Numbered from the stretch's first letter, positions 24,938 through 34,521 are shown. The stretch is 64,000 bases of DNA from Candidatus Melainabacteria bacterium (GCA_017307165.1 JAFKGK010000006.1:186001-250000), one strand, 5' to 3'. The notes: a model not told the origin generated them from the letters alone. Numbers and translations: made by a program.

Positions 24938-26076
24938 TATTTACTCCTCAAATTTGTGCGATTGCTCCAGAGCTTGCCAAATGTCGATCGTTTGTTTGAT
25001 TGGTTTGCTTCGTTTTTTGCGGCCAGCTCTGCTGCTGCCGCCAGTCCCGCCTGATATCCATTTTGATATGAGGTTTGCATAGCTTTATTTGCTATTTCGC
25101 TTTGTATGCCTTTCCACCAATTAAGATTTGCAACCATACGAGCCAGGATTGCCGCCAACCGACCGTAGTTTTCAGCTTTTTGAGCATCATCCAGCCAGTC
25201 CATATTTTTTATGGCAAATCTGGTGCGATCAGCCTTAAAATCATATGGTGGCAGTCGCTTGTCCAGTTGGGCGGATAGCGCTAGATATGCCGCCCCAATA
25301 GTGCCATGCCAATTTTTATCAAATACTTCATCATCATGGATAGTGGCATTTTTTATCGCAACATCCTGGTATTTATCATGCAATTGGATCAGCTCTATCA
25401 ACCAGCTCAGAGATTCGTAATCGAGATTGTCTGAGTCTACTCTGCCTAAGCTCACGACTTGGACCACAGAGTGGGGGAGGTATAGGCAATATCCAGCAAG
25501 CGCTAATCTGATCAAAAAGTCAAAATCAGCATACAACCTCAAGTCCCTGGCAAATCCATCGGCGGCGACCTCCCTCCTAAAGCAGACAGCACTCAGTGGG
25601 CTTATGTCTTGCATACTGCGCATAGCCCTCTCGGCAATTGTCCTGCCTGGCAGCACGGTGTTTTGATCGCCATGCTCAAAATACTCGGGTTCTTCGTCGA
25701 TGCTGAGGCCGTCGGCGGTGATGTTTTTTGCGCGTCCTATTGCCATGCTCAGGCCGTCGTACAGCGCAAATGCACGAGCAAAACGCTTGAGACTTTCAGG
25801 CAGCAGCCTTGCACCAGGCTCCAAAATCATAATGAGATCACCTGTGGCTGCTCTCAAACAAGCATCTCGCGCCTCAGTCCGACTGGTCGCCGAGGAGCAG
25901 ATCTTTATAGCAGGATTGGTCTGGCAACAATATGCTGCATAATCATCGGATAAAGAAGCCACGATCTCGCAATCCTGGCCTACTTGTAGCGATATGCTCT
26001 CGAGAGTCGATTTTAGTTGATCTATCGCAATGCAGTCTGCGCTCATTGCAGCTATGCAGATCGAAAATTGCGGCAT
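24937..26076 (-). CDS. GT2-like glycosyltransferase
   Basis: 379 aa, ATG at 26076 with GAGGAG 8 nt upstream. The N-terminal 230 residues follow the GT-A fold of family 2: FSICIAAMSADCIAIDQLKSTLESI, then SRTEARDACLRAATGDLIMILEPGARLLPESL, where the usual D-x-D at the end of the nucleotide-binding strand is replaced by EPG, then DLRLYADFDFLIRLALAGY. The loss of the metal-binding Asp pair makes activity uncertain. The C-terminal 120 residues are helical. It is coupled by a 1-bp overlap to the next glycosyltransferase and is divergent to the gene at 26155. Confidence 0.75.
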   Translation of the reverse strand: MPQFSICIAAMSADCIAIDQLKSTLESISLQVGQDCEIVASLSDDYAAYCCQTNPAIKICSSATSRTEARDACLRAATGDLIMILEPGARLLPESLKRFARAFALYDGLSMAIGRAKNITADGLSIDEEPEYFEHGDQNTVLPGRTIAERAMRSMQDISPLSAVCFRREVAADGFARDLRLYADFDFLIRLALAGYCLYLPHSVVQVVSLGRVDSDNLDYESLSWLIELIQLHDKYQDVAIKNATIHDDEVFDKNWHGTIGAAYLALSAQLDKRLPPYDFKADRTRFAIKNMDWLDDAQKAENYGRLAAILARMVANLNWWKGIQSEIANKAMQTSYQNGYQAGLAAAAELAAKNEANQSNKRSTFGKLWSNRTNLRSK

Positions 26077-26154
26077 TGAACGGACTCCTCGAGCCTACGG
26101 GCATATTGTAAAATCATCCATGATTTTAGTAGTTTCGAGCATACCCGACAAGCT

Positions 26155-26982
26155 ATGGCCTTTCTCAAACATTATCCTCTCGTGACTATTGTTACGCCTG
26201 CTTATCGACAAGGGCGTTTTGTGGCTACTCTCTGCGAATCTCTGCTGGCGCAGACTTATAGCAATATTCAGTACATCTTTTTAGATGATTGTAGTGATGA
26301 CGATACTTTTGCTATTGCTCGAAGCTATGAGGATAGGTTGAGAGAAAAATTTGCTAGTGTGCGTATCGAGCGCAACGAGCGCAATTTGGGTATGTTGCCC
26401 AATCTTGCAAAGGCGTTTGCCCAAACGGATGGTGAGTTTTTGACTTTTTTAGAGGCAGATGATTACTATTTGCCGCGCAAAATCGAGCGCAATATAGAGT
26501 TTTTTGAGCTCAATCCAGATTTCGCTATGGTTTATTCGGATTCGGGTCGTTTGCGACAAGATTTTACTTATCAGGCCAAATTTAACGCCAATACCTTTAG
26601 TGATCGGGTCACAATGCCACATGGATGGATATTTGAGGATTTGCTGCAGTGCAATTACATCAATACCCCTACTACACTTGTGAGGCGTGAGGCTTTTTTG
26701 CGATCGTATCAGTTTGATTTATTTGCTCAGCGTAATTATATGATGGCTGATTACCCAGGCATACTCAACGTGGCCAGGATAGGACAGATTGGATATATTG
26801 CCGAGTCTCTGGCTGTGTATAGGCAATTGGACGAGTCGGCGAGTCACAGCAAAAATCCCGATAGATTGCGTATGTTCGCGGATGCAATCGCAAGAGTACG
26901 CATAGATGCCATGAAGTCAATCTTGCGACCTTTTCCTCAGGGTGATCCAGGCAGCAGAGAACATTTATTGCCTGCGATATAG
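26155..26982 (+). CDS. GT2 family glycosyltransferase
   Basis: 275 aa. VTIVTPAYRQGRFVATLCESLLAQTYSNIQYIFLDDCSDDDTF is the classical GT2 start, followed by NLGMLPNLAKAFAQTDGEFLTFLEADDYYLPRKIE with an ADD metal-binding motif near residue 103. It is the only glycosyltransferase of the island on the plus strand. The final 46 bp overlap, tail to tail, the convergent NeuD-SGNH gene at 26937-28739. No clear ribosome site is seen before the ATG at 26155. Confidence 0.88.
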   Translation: MAFLKHYPLVTIVTPAYRQGRFVATLCESLLAQTYSNIQYIFLDDCSDDDTFAIARSYEDRLREKFASVRIERNERNLGMLPNLAKAFAQTDGEFLTFLEADDYYLPRKIERNIEFFELNPDFAMVYSDSGRLRQDFTYQAKFNANTFSDRVTMPHGWIFEDLLQCNYINTPTTLVRREAFLRSYQFDLFAQRNYMMADYPGILNVARIGQIGYIAESLAVYRQLDESASHSKNPDRLRMFADAIARVRIDAMKSILRPFPQGDPGSREHLLPAI

Positions 26983-28739
26983 TCGGCGATAGCTGTCACC
27001 AATTTAGCACCTCCATATCCGCACATGTGCAGGCCATCAACAAAATCACCAGCCTCAAAATTGCATCGACTTGCTGGATCAAAAAATGATACGTTTGGAT
27101 ATTGTTTGACTGCTGTCAGGGCTGAGTTGATCTTGTCGGATACGTGAGGCGATACGTGCACTCCAGGAAACATGGGCATTTTTACAATCAACACTTTTAT
27201 GTGATTTTGACTTGTTAGATTTATCAATTTATACAGAGCTTTGATTTGTTGCTCTTGATAGGGTTTATCATCTACCGAAAGTGTGGCATTAGCGGATGGT
27301 AACAGGGTTGGCGGCAGCGGGATATTTGGTCCGTAGAGCGTACTAACATTAAAAGGAGGATTGGCCACTGCTTTGGCGTTGGCCATCAGATTTTTCAGAG
27401 GGGAACTCAAATCCAAAATGTCTCTAATAGGCTGTATCTGCCGCGTCAATACGCGCAATTTATATACAAAATAAAATCTTTCATCTTCCCAGACCCGAGC
27501 AGTCCTAGCGGGTCGTAAGTTAATCGCACAAACACGCATCAATGGGGCAAGGGGGGCAAACTTCACCAGGGGTGACGGAATGCCAATATCACGTATTTCG
27601 CGCTCGATTATACCGCCCTTGTCTAAGGCGTCTGGAGCTGGTGTAATTGCAAACTCGCGATCATTGATGCAAGCAATAATCAGTTTGGGACTCTTACCCA
27701 TGATTAGCGCTTTGCGCAAGATGACCAACTGGTCGGATATGCTTGCCGCAGGCGTCGCTAGTATTTTGGCTGATATCCCCTTGATGCCTCGAGATGCGAG
27801 TGCGCGCAAAAATGCTTTGGGGTCTATGTAAGATTCACTCCATTTCTGCAATGACACAAAATCGGATGGTGTAGCAAAATTGCCTTGTCCCAGATCATGG
27901 GTTTCGAAAGGCACAAAACTCGTTGATGAACCGAGTATGAGTATTTGTGGATTCGCTCTCTGGTACATAAATTGTTCCAGCCGTCGAATCCATCTATCTG
28001 AAGTAATCTTGCGGACTAGCACGTCTACATGCGGCCGATTGGTGACCAAATTACTAAGGCAATAAAATAGTATGACAAATATCGCTATTGCTGCTGGTGC
28101 AGTGCCTGGATGGCTTTTTTTGTTGTGCACCCGCGCGGGTACTCCATAGGCGGTGGAGTAGTCGGGAATGTCTTTTATCACGACCGCTCCTGCGCCAATC
28201 ACGGACCACATACCGACTCTAGCGCCTGGTCGCATTAGTGCACCTACGCTGATTAAGGAGCCTTCGCCAACATGATTGTTACTGGTTACTGCAGCTCTGG
28301 CACTGACATGAGCGTGGTCTTGAATAATTGAATCGTGATCTATCAATGACTGCGTATTTAAAATGACATTTTGGCCGATCTTTACAGCTATATGCACTGT
28401 TGCGTGCGGATGGATGACGGTACCTGCACCTATAGTGACTCCGCGTGCTATGTAAGCTGTTGGATGGATCAGGGTCGCTGGTTTGCACTGCTGGCAGTGC
28501 CGTAAAAATATTTCTTTGCGTGTCTTGTTATCTCCAATTGCCACAATAAAATGATCAGCGTCCAATTCTTCTAGCTTCTGTACGAGTCTATGGCCGTGAG
28601 CTTGATCTTGTGTAGCTCGATCGTAAACAAAACCGGCGATGTCTATTTTTTCTCCGGCTCTTGCCCCTTCGTTTAGATCTTGAATTATGTTTAGGACTAC
28701 TCGAGCTTGAGACCCAGTCCCAAATATGGCGAGTCGCAT
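26937..28739 (-). CDS. NeuD-like sugar O-acyltransferase fused to an SGNH-type domain
   Basis: 600 aa, ATG at 28739 with GGGAG 7 nt upstream; the start overlaps the upstream stop (TAATG). Residues 1-80 are a PglD-like N-terminal domain (LAIFGTGSQARVVLNII, FIVAIGDNKTRKEI). Residues 90-205 are left-handed beta-helix hexapeptide repeats ending VIKDIPDYSTAYGVPARV, as in sialic-acid O-acetyltransferase NeuD relatives. A membrane helix follows at 213-231. Residues 265-600 resemble an SGNH hydrolase: a block-I-like ILILGSSTSF (267-275) and the terminal catalytic-dyad pattern DGLH (Asp568, His571). Likely topology: acyltransferase in the cytosol, SGNH part outside. Both would modify a surface glycan; that is inference. 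Confidence 0.78.
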   Translation of the reverse strand: MRLAIFGTGSQARVVLNIIQDLNEGARAGEKIDIAGFVYDRATQDQAHGHRLVQKLEELDADHFIVAIGDNKTRKEIFLRHCQQCKPATLIHPTAYIARGVTIGAGTVIHPHATVHIAVKIGQNVILNTQSLIDHDSIIQDHAHVSARAAVTSNNHVGEGSLISVGALMRPGARVGMWSVIGAGAVVIKDIPDYSTAYGVPARVHNKKSHPGTAPAAIAIFVILFYCLSNLVTNRPHVDVLVRKITSDRWIRRLEQFMYQRANPQILILGSSTSFVPFETHDLGQGNFATPSDFVSLQKWSESYIDPKAFLRALASRGIKGISAKILATPAASISDQLVILRKALIMGKSPKLIIACINDREFAITPAPDALDKGGIIEREIRDIGIPSPLVKFAPLAPLMRVCAINLRPARTARVWEDERFYFVYKLRVLTRQIQPIRDILDLSSPLKNLMANAKAVANPPFNVSTLYGPNIPLPPTLLPSANATLSVDDKPYQEQQIKALYKLINLTSQNHIKVLIVKMPMFPGVHVSPHVSDKINSALTAVKQYPNVSFFDPASRCNFEAGDFVDGLHMCGYGGAKLVTAIADYIAGNKCSLLPGSP

Positions 28740-31228
28740 TATTTGACTCCCATTTTGTTCAATCTTTCGGTGCTATGTCGGCGCCATAGATCAAGATGCT
28801 TTTGGGTGCGGGTATTTATGATCTGTGTGTATGTGAGTTGGCGCAGCTTTAGGTAAGCACGATGAGCGATGACTTTTGAGTGTTCTAAATCAAGTATGAA
28901 AGGAAAGGACATTTCCGCCTGGATGTATTCCTGGTCCGCTTGCAATCCGTCTATGCTGGGTGCAACCAGGCATGCCCCACAGATACCAGCTAGGATTGTC
29001 AGCCTTTTGAGATCCTTGGTCGAGGCTGGTTTAGGAGTAATGCAAAAGTCTATTTGCATCAAGGTCTCGGCTAGATGTTCGGCATCTATTGTGCCGGGAT
29101 GTTGAACGAGCATGTCGTCGCTAATGTCAAATGTCCTGTCGCCCACAATATGAAGCCTTACAGAAGGGCTTATTGTTCGCAAATATTTTAAAAACGATGG
29201 GAGATAATGCCTTGTAAAATGGTCTGATTCACCAGCAAAATCAAGCAAAATGTCAATCATAGCCTTGCTTTCAGGTCTGCTATTCCAATCGACGTCGTCA
29301 AAAATGCGATCTATCAATTGTGGCTGTGTAAGGTCGATTTTGCCGGCGTATGAGGAGTATGCCTCAAAATTGTTCGCATATGGTTCGTCTTGCTCTGTGT
29401 AGCAGATCGTAAACGGACAATTATCAATTTTCTGATCTGCTGCTGCGGACCTTACGTCCATATAAATCCGTAAACTTGATTTTGGCTCGAGCTGCGCGTT
29501 GTAGAGATGCAGTCTTTCGGCGAGAGGAGGATAAAGAGCGCACACAGAAGTGAAGCGGTCATATTGTGTGGGATTGCCTTGCTCGTCGACATTGCCGACT
29601 ACCAATATAGCGTTTGGCCATGTGTGCAGATAGCCGCATACTTCTCTTGCAATTGCATCATTATCAAGGTCTCGCAGCAAAAAATCACAATCGTAGATGG
29701 CTATGCGAGATCTTTCCAGATTGTCGGAGATGCCTTTGACTTTGATATTTTCGATAATTCTGAGGGGGCGCGTCAGGGACCATGAGGCGGAGCGCTTGAT
29801 TTTGCTTATTTGCATCTCCAGTAATCTATCTTCGATGCGATTTAAAGGGAAATAACCCTTTTCGATCGGTTGTTTGGTGAGTGTCGATTTGATTTCTCGC
29901 AGCGGACGGGTAACGCGCCAAGAGCGAGATGAGAGCAAAAGCGAAAGTTCGTGGCGCAAAAGATCTGCATGCGAATAATTGTGAGCCAAATCCATTTCTT
30001 GTGGGCTTTTATGTTTCTCGTGGCTGCTTGCCATAGATCTTGTTTTCGTTTGATTGATGTAACTCTGCTCCAAATAATCATGCAGACCAGGGCCCCATTG
30101 AGACAAAATAGTCAGGATTTGCAATTCGCGTTTAGAAGCTCGGCGGCCGGGGCGGTTTTGCCATAGACTAAATAGCCCCGCGAATGTTTCGTAAAAATAG
30201 TGGGGTAAGCCGTATTGTTGGAGAGCCCTATAACAATTTGAATCGGCCATGAAAGCATATAAGATGTCGTGGGCAATATGTTTGAAGAGTGGATGAAAAT
30301 AGCCGTTATGACCGGTTATTAGATAGATTGCTTTTTCAAGCTCAAGACAAAAATCGGGATCATTTTTTTCTTTAATGCTGCCAAAAGCCTCGATAAAATT
30401 GTCAGTGTCTAACCGGTTGAAAAGATTTGAGAATACAATCTCCGTCTCGTTAATGGTACGGACAGCATTTGAGGGTAGATCGCTGCTGGTGTTGCGTTTA
30501 TGAGCAAGTCTTCTAAACTGAGTCAATCGATCTGGCAAGATGTAGATATCAAAATGCTGGATGACCCTCAGCCACATATCATAATCGGGAATCTGCCGCA
30601 GACGCAGGTCATAAAAGCCACATGAGGCGTACATTTGTCGTCTCGCCAGCATTGATGGATGGCAAAGGCAGTTGCCATTTTCGACAAGATGCTTCAGCCA
30701 TGCTGATCGGGCCCTATTGGATTGTTTAAAGGCATCAAAAATCGGACTCTCGTCAGGCAATATCTTGCGTCCTGTTTCGTCGATCCACTCGACATTTGTA
30801 AAGACCGCAATATACTGAGGATTTTTTTGTAAAAATCTAGTCTGGATTTCGAGTTTTTCGGGCATCCAGACGTCATCCGAATTACACAGGGCTATAAGCG
30901 TAGTGTCTGGATGGATCGATTCGAACGCTCGTCTAAAGGAGGCTGCTCCGCCCAGGTTTACTGGTAAACATTCTAAGATGAGCTCTATATCTAAATTGGC
31001 GAGACTAGCGGCCAAATTGTTTTGCAAAGAGCGCAAGAGCTCTGCCGATCCGTCTGTCGATCCATCGTCGACTACAATAATGCGCTTTGGAGTGAGTGTT
31101 TGGCAAATTATCCCATCGATAGTTTGTTCGATAAATCTAGCGTGGTTATAGGAGGGCACGATGACGCTGATTATCTCGCCAATTTCTCGGGCGGGTCTTG
31201 ATTTGCGGCTAGCGGTTTCCTTGATCAC
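28739..31228 (-). CDS. Large GT2 glycosyltransferase with second C-terminal domain
   Basis: 829 aa from a GTG at 31228 that overlaps the upstream TGA (GTGA) and has AAGGCGG before it; an ATG at 31246 lacks a ribosome site. Residues about 20-260 are GT2: ISVIVPSYNHARFIEQTIDGIICQTLTPKRIIVVDDGSTDGS, NSDDVWMPEKLEIQ, and LRQIPDYDMWLRV. Two copies of an S-W-x-(V/L)-T-R-P-L-R motif follow near 450 and 490, seen in many polysaccharide glycosyltransferases. Residues 530-829 carry a GT-B-like region (RLHIVGDRTFDISDD, FCITPKPASTKDLKRLTILAGICGACLVAP). It is coupled at both ends and belongs to the surface-glycan operon. Confidence 0.85.
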   Translation of the reverse strand: MIKETASRKSRPAREIGEIISVIVPSYNHARFIEQTIDGIICQTLTPKRIIVVDDGSTDGSAELLRSLQNNLAASLANLDIELILECLPVNLGGAASFRRAFESIHPDTTLIALCNSDDVWMPEKLEIQTRFLQKNPQYIAVFTNVEWIDETGRKILPDESPIFDAFKQSNRARSAWLKHLVENGNCLCHPSMLARRQMYASCGFYDLRLRQIPDYDMWLRVIQHFDIYILPDRLTQFRRLAHKRNTSSDLPSNAVRTINETEIVFSNLFNRLDTDNFIEAFGSIKEKNDPDFCLELEKAIYLITGHNGYFHPLFKHIAHDILYAFMADSNCYRALQQYGLPHYFYETFAGLFSLWQNRPGRRASKRELQILTILSQWGPGLHDYLEQSYINQTKTRSMASSHEKHKSPQEMDLAHNYSHADLLRHELSLLLSSRSWRVTRPLREIKSTLTKQPIEKGYFPLNRIEDRLLEMQISKIKRSASWSLTRPLRIIENIKVKGISDNLERSRIAIYDCDFLLRDLDNDAIAREVCGYLHTWPNAILVVGNVDEQGNPTQYDRFTSVCALYPPLAERLHLYNAQLEPKSSLRIYMDVRSAAADQKIDNCPFTICYTEQDEPYANNFEAYSSYAGKIDLTQPQLIDRIFDDVDWNSRPESKAMIDILLDFAGESDHFTRHYLPSFLKYLRTISPSVRLHIVGDRTFDISDDMLVQHPGTIDAEHLAETLMQIDFCITPKPASTKDLKRLTILAGICGACLVAPSIDGLQADQEYIQAEMSFPFILDLEHSKVIAHRAYLKLRQLTYTQIINTRTQKHLDLWRRHSTERLNKMGVK

Positions 31229-32040
31229 GGAGTGACCGCCTTGCAATCATTAATCTGGGTCGGGGTCTGAGATTGCTCTTTCAAATAGCATGCTCTCTCT
31301 AGGGCAAATGATTTGAGATTTTCGGGCAGGTGATTTGCAAGGTTTTGCAGCGTGGATACTATTTGCATGTGTTGTTGGGCTTTGGACAATCTTGTCCATG
31401 TGCCTGTCGAATGCAACGTATAAACTGATTTGGCCCCAGGAATATGAGCAAAACCTCCGTTTGCTGCAACAATGATATTGGTTGCCCAATCATAGCTGGG
31501 GCTATTTTGGAGGCTGGTGATGACAGTGCGAAATCGATTGGCGCGATAAAAACAATTGGAAAATGACGCCGAGTGATTGGCGAGGATCAGATCCTGAGCC
31601 TGAAAAATCTTATATTTGCCTGTCCATCCAGTGGGCGCCAGCCGTAATTTGCCATCAGATTGATCAAAGACATAAAAATCGCCAAAACATCCATTGATGT
31701 CTGGATGGTCATCCATGTATGCGACCATCGTCTCGAGTCTATCAGTTGAAAGCCAGAGATCGTCACCTTCTAAAGGTGCAATATATCGGCCATTGCATTT
31801 ATCTACTAAATTTCTATAATTTCCCATTACTCCTAGATTTTTCTTATTGGTTAGTAGGGAAATATTGGAATGTTTGCTTGCATATTGCTCGACCACTTTA
31901 GTGGTGCTGTCATTTGAAGCATCGTCAGAGACAATGACTTCGCAATCTAAAAAGATGGTTTGCGCGATGATACTTTCTAAAGCCGCCGCAATTCGGCCTT
32001 CTTGATTGTAAGAAGGCAGGATTACGCTGACTGGTAGCAC
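31225..32040 (-). CDS. GT2 family glycosyltransferase
   Basis: 271 aa if started at the GTG at 32040, which gives the family-like MLPVSVILPSYNQEGRI; a TTG at 32079 would add 13 residues, and neither has a convincing ribosome site. The GT2 core is clear: VIVSDDASNDST, NLGVMGNYRNLVDKCNGRYIAPLEGDDLW with the E-G-D-D motif, then a DWATNIIVAANGG segment. It is the first gene of the minus-strand glycan operon and overlaps the next gene (GTGA). Its start lies only 28-29 bp from, or overlaps, the divergent aminotransferase start. Confidence 0.85.
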   Translation of the reverse strand: MLPVSVILPSYNQEGRIAAALESIIAQTIFLDCEVIVSDDASNDSTTKVVEQYASKHSNISLLTNKKNLGVMGNYRNLVDKCNGRYIAPLEGDDLWLSTDRLETMVAYMDDHPDINGCFGDFYVFDQSDGKLRLAPTGWTGKYKIFQAQDLILANHSASFSNCFYRANRFRTVITSLQNSPSYDWATNIIVAANGGFAHIPGAKSVYTLHSTGTWTRLSKAQQHMQIVSTLQNLANHLPENLKSFALERACYLKEQSQTPTQINDCKAVTP

Positions 32041-32068
32041 AGATAAATTGTCACAATTTGAGGAGGAA

Positions 32069-33247
32069 ATGTTTTGCAAACCTTGTGCTGGCGGACGAAA
32101 TGGGCATATTATATGCTACCCAATCGATAGTAGTCTTAAAGCCTTGTTATCCTCGCTCAAATTTGTAGTCGGTAAGCCAAACGTCCTAGACAAGGATCGT
32201 TTCATAGCGAGATTGCTAGAAATTATCGATAACGAAGTGCACACAAATGATGGACCATTTGTGAGAGAGCTCGAAGGAGCGCTGGCTAATTACCTTGGCG
32301 TGCCCCACTGCGTAGCTGTGGCCAATGCTACTCTGGGGCTGGAGTTAGTTTTAAATGCATTGCCGCGCAAGGGCCAAGTGATTGTGCCATCCTTTACATT
32401 TATCGCCTCAGCGCATGCCATTGTGCGTACTGGTCATACTCCCGTCTTTGTCGACGTTGACTCGCGTGGACTGATTGATCCTCAAGCTGTGGCTGCTGCG
32501 GTGGGGCCAGAGACGGTAGCTATCTTGCCCGTCAATCTCTTTGGTCTTGTATGTGATGTGGAGCGCCTTAGTGATATCGCCAGTAGTGCGCATGCGAGAT
32601 TGATCTATGATTCGGCGCACGCGCTCGGCGTGAGATCGAATGGTAAAAATGTTGGTGGCTTTGGCTGGGCAGAGGTGTTTTCTTTGCATGCCACAAAAGT
32701 CGTAAGTGGATTTGAAGGTGGGTTTGTCACCACAAGCGATGGCGAGTTGGCAAGAGTATTGCGAGAGGCGCGCAATTTTGGTTTTGATAAAAAAGGCGTG
32801 ATAGTCGCTCTCGGTACCAATGCCAAGATGTCTGAGGTGCACGCAGCTATGGCTCTCACCAATCTCGAAAAAATCGATTGGATTATCGAGCATAATGCTG
32901 CAAATTTTTGTGTTTACCAGTCTGAGTTGAGCGAGCTGTGCGCGTTGATAGAGCCTCAAGAGGGTGAGTCGTCAAACTATCAATACGTGCCGGTAATTGT
33001 AGCGACATCAGATTTGCGCGATAAAGTGTTTGCAAAATTGATCGCTAAAGGCATTGCAGCCAAGATTTATTTTAGTCCTGGGGTGCATAGCACGGTGCCG
33101 TATATCAGAAATAACATCTGCAGATCTCATGATCTAAGCAGGACAATCGATATTTCCTCCCGCATAATCTGTTTGCCTACTGGAGTACACGTAGATGCGA
33201 GCGGCGTGCGTGCAATCGCTCAGATTTTTAACGAGGCGCTGCTTTGA
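32069..33247 (+). CDS. DegT/DnrJ/EryC1/StrS-type PLP aminotransferase
   Basis: 392 aa from the ATG at 32069; AGGAGG precedes it but at only 2 nt spacing. The family signature is clear: ANATLGLELVL, VIVPSFTFIASAHAIVRTGHTPVFVDVD, LPVNLFGLVCDVERL, Asp181 in YDSAHALGV and PLP-binding Lys210 in SLHATKVVSGFEGG. These enzymes make amino sugars on nucleotide-activated keto-sugars, fitting the adjacent glycosyltransferases and NeuD-like acyltransferase. Exact sugar unknown. It ends 3 bp from the stop of the convergent dehydrogenase. Confidence 0.9.
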   Translation: MFCKPCAGGRNGHIICYPIDSSLKALLSSLKFVVGKPNVLDKDRFIARLLEIIDNEVHTNDGPFVRELEGALANYLGVPHCVAVANATLGLELVLNALPRKGQVIVPSFTFIASAHAIVRTGHTPVFVDVDSRGLIDPQAVAAAVGPETVAILPVNLFGLVCDVERLSDIASSAHARLIYDSAHALGVRSNGKNVGGFGWAEVFSLHATKVVSGFEGGFVTTSDGELARVLREARNFGFDKKGVIVALGTNAKMSEVHAAMALTNLEKIDWIIEHNAANFCVYQSELSELCALIEPQEGESSNYQYVPVIVATSDLRDKVFAKLIAKGIAAKIYFSPGVHSTVPYIRNNICRSHDLSRTIDISSRIICLPTGVHVDASGVRAIAQIFNEALL

Positions 33248-33250
33248 TTT

Positions 33251-34447
33251 TTATTGTCCTATTTTGTCCGACACAGACTTTTGCGGATTAATAACTACTT
33301 TGGTGCACCCATGCTGGTGTTTGGCAAACATCTTGTAAGCTTCTGGTATTTGGTCCATCGTAATGCGGTGCGAAATGAGAAAGCGCGGATCAATTTTGCT
33401 TTGTACTATCAAGTCGAGCAAGTGCTTTGTGTATTTTTGGACGTGGGTCTGACCCATTTTAAAATTGAGCCCCTTGCCAAACGCCACACCAAATGGCAAA
33501 TTTTGCACCATTCCGATGTATACGCCTGGGATAGAAATATTGCCGCCATTTCGACAACATTTAAAAATTTCTCTCAATACATGAGGTTTATCAGTCTCCA
33601 GTTTGACTGCCTGAAGGACATTATCCATGACGCCTTCGGCGCCATGACTGTGCGCTTCCATGCCCACGGCATCGATGCAAGCATCAGGGCCGCGACCTGA
33701 GGTTAGCAGTCTGGTCTTTTCATAGACGTCTTCTTTGCCAAAATTTAAAGGGATCGCTCCGGCATCTTCGGCAAGAGTGAGGCGAAGTGGATCATCATCG
33801 ATCGCGATCACCGTTTGTGCGCCGAGCAAAAATGCTGATCTTATGGCAAATTGTCCCACGGGACCGCAACCCCATACGGCTATTGTTTGACCTGGTCTGA
33901 TATCACAATTTTCTGCAGCCATATATCCGGTGGGAAAGATATCGGAGATGAAAAGTGCGTGTTCTTCTGAGATACCTTCGGGCAAGATCAAAGCGCCGGT
34001 GTCTACAAAAGGGACACGGACATATTGAGCCTGGCCTCCTGCAAAACCTCCATACATGTGCGAATATCCAAATAAACCGGCTGTTGGATATCCCATGAGT
34101 GGTAATTGGTTTGATCCTTTAGGATTTGACTCGCTGCAAAGCGAGTATAGGCCCTGCTTGCAAAAGAAACAGCCACCGCATGAGATGGTGAAAGGGACGA
34201 CAACGCGATCACCTTTTTTTACCCTTTTGACTTCGGAGCCTAGCTCTATGACCTTGCCGGCAAACTCGTGACCAAGGATGTCACCTTTTTCCATCATTGG
34301 GATCAGGCCATGGTAGATGTGCAGATCCGACCCGCAGATGGCACTTGCAGTGATCTCTATAATTGCATCCGTGGGCGCCAATATCTCAGGATCCGGCACT
34401 GATTCGACTCTGACGTCATTGGTGCCATGCCATGTGAGTGCTTTCAT
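33251..34447 (-). CDS. Zinc-dependent alcohol dehydrogenase (FdhA-like)
   Basis: 398 aa from the ATG at 34447 (GGAGGTG upstream). Medium-chain dehydrogenase with catalytic-zinc ligands Cys38, His60 and Glu61 (CGSDLH, GHEFAG), structural-zinc cysteines 90, 93, 96 and 104, and an NAD-binding VWGCGPVGQFAI. The length, CGGCFFCKQGLYSLC and the GAEGVMDN insertion resemble glutathione-independent formaldehyde dehydrogenase-like members often annotated as zinc-dependent alcohol dehydrogenase. Substrate not certain. A 46-codon gene lies 74 bp upstream on the same strand. Confidence 0.88.
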   Translation of the reverse strand: MKALTWHGTNDVRVESVPDPEILAPTDAIIEITASAICGSDLHIYHGLIPMMEKGDILGHEFAGKVIELGSEVKRVKKGDRVVVPFTISCGGCFFCKQGLYSLCSESNPKGSNQLPLMGYPTAGLFGYSHMYGGFAGGQAQYVRVPFVDTGALILPEGISEEHALFISDIFPTGYMAAENCDIRPGQTIAVWGCGPVGQFAIRSAFLLGAQTVIAIDDDPLRLTLAEDAGAIPLNFGKEDVYEKTRLLTSGRGPDACIDAVGMEAHSHGAEGVMDNVLQAVKLETDKPHVLREIFKCCRNGGNISIPGVYIGMVQNLPFGVAFGKGLNFKMGQTHVQKYTKHLLDLIVQSKIDPRFLISHRITMDQIPEAYKMFAKHQHGCTKVVINPQKSVSDKIGQ

Positions 34448-34521
34448 ACACACCTCCTCGCTATTTGCGGTCGGTCCTCTTCTAAAAAGAAAGAGATAAA
34501 ATTTCTTGCGCTGTGCAAGAA

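Noticed and set aside
23093..33247. Mobile-element boundaries flanking the glycan island
   Set aside because: I found no transposase, integrase, tRNA or direct repeats at its edges, so transfer cannot be claimed from sequence features.
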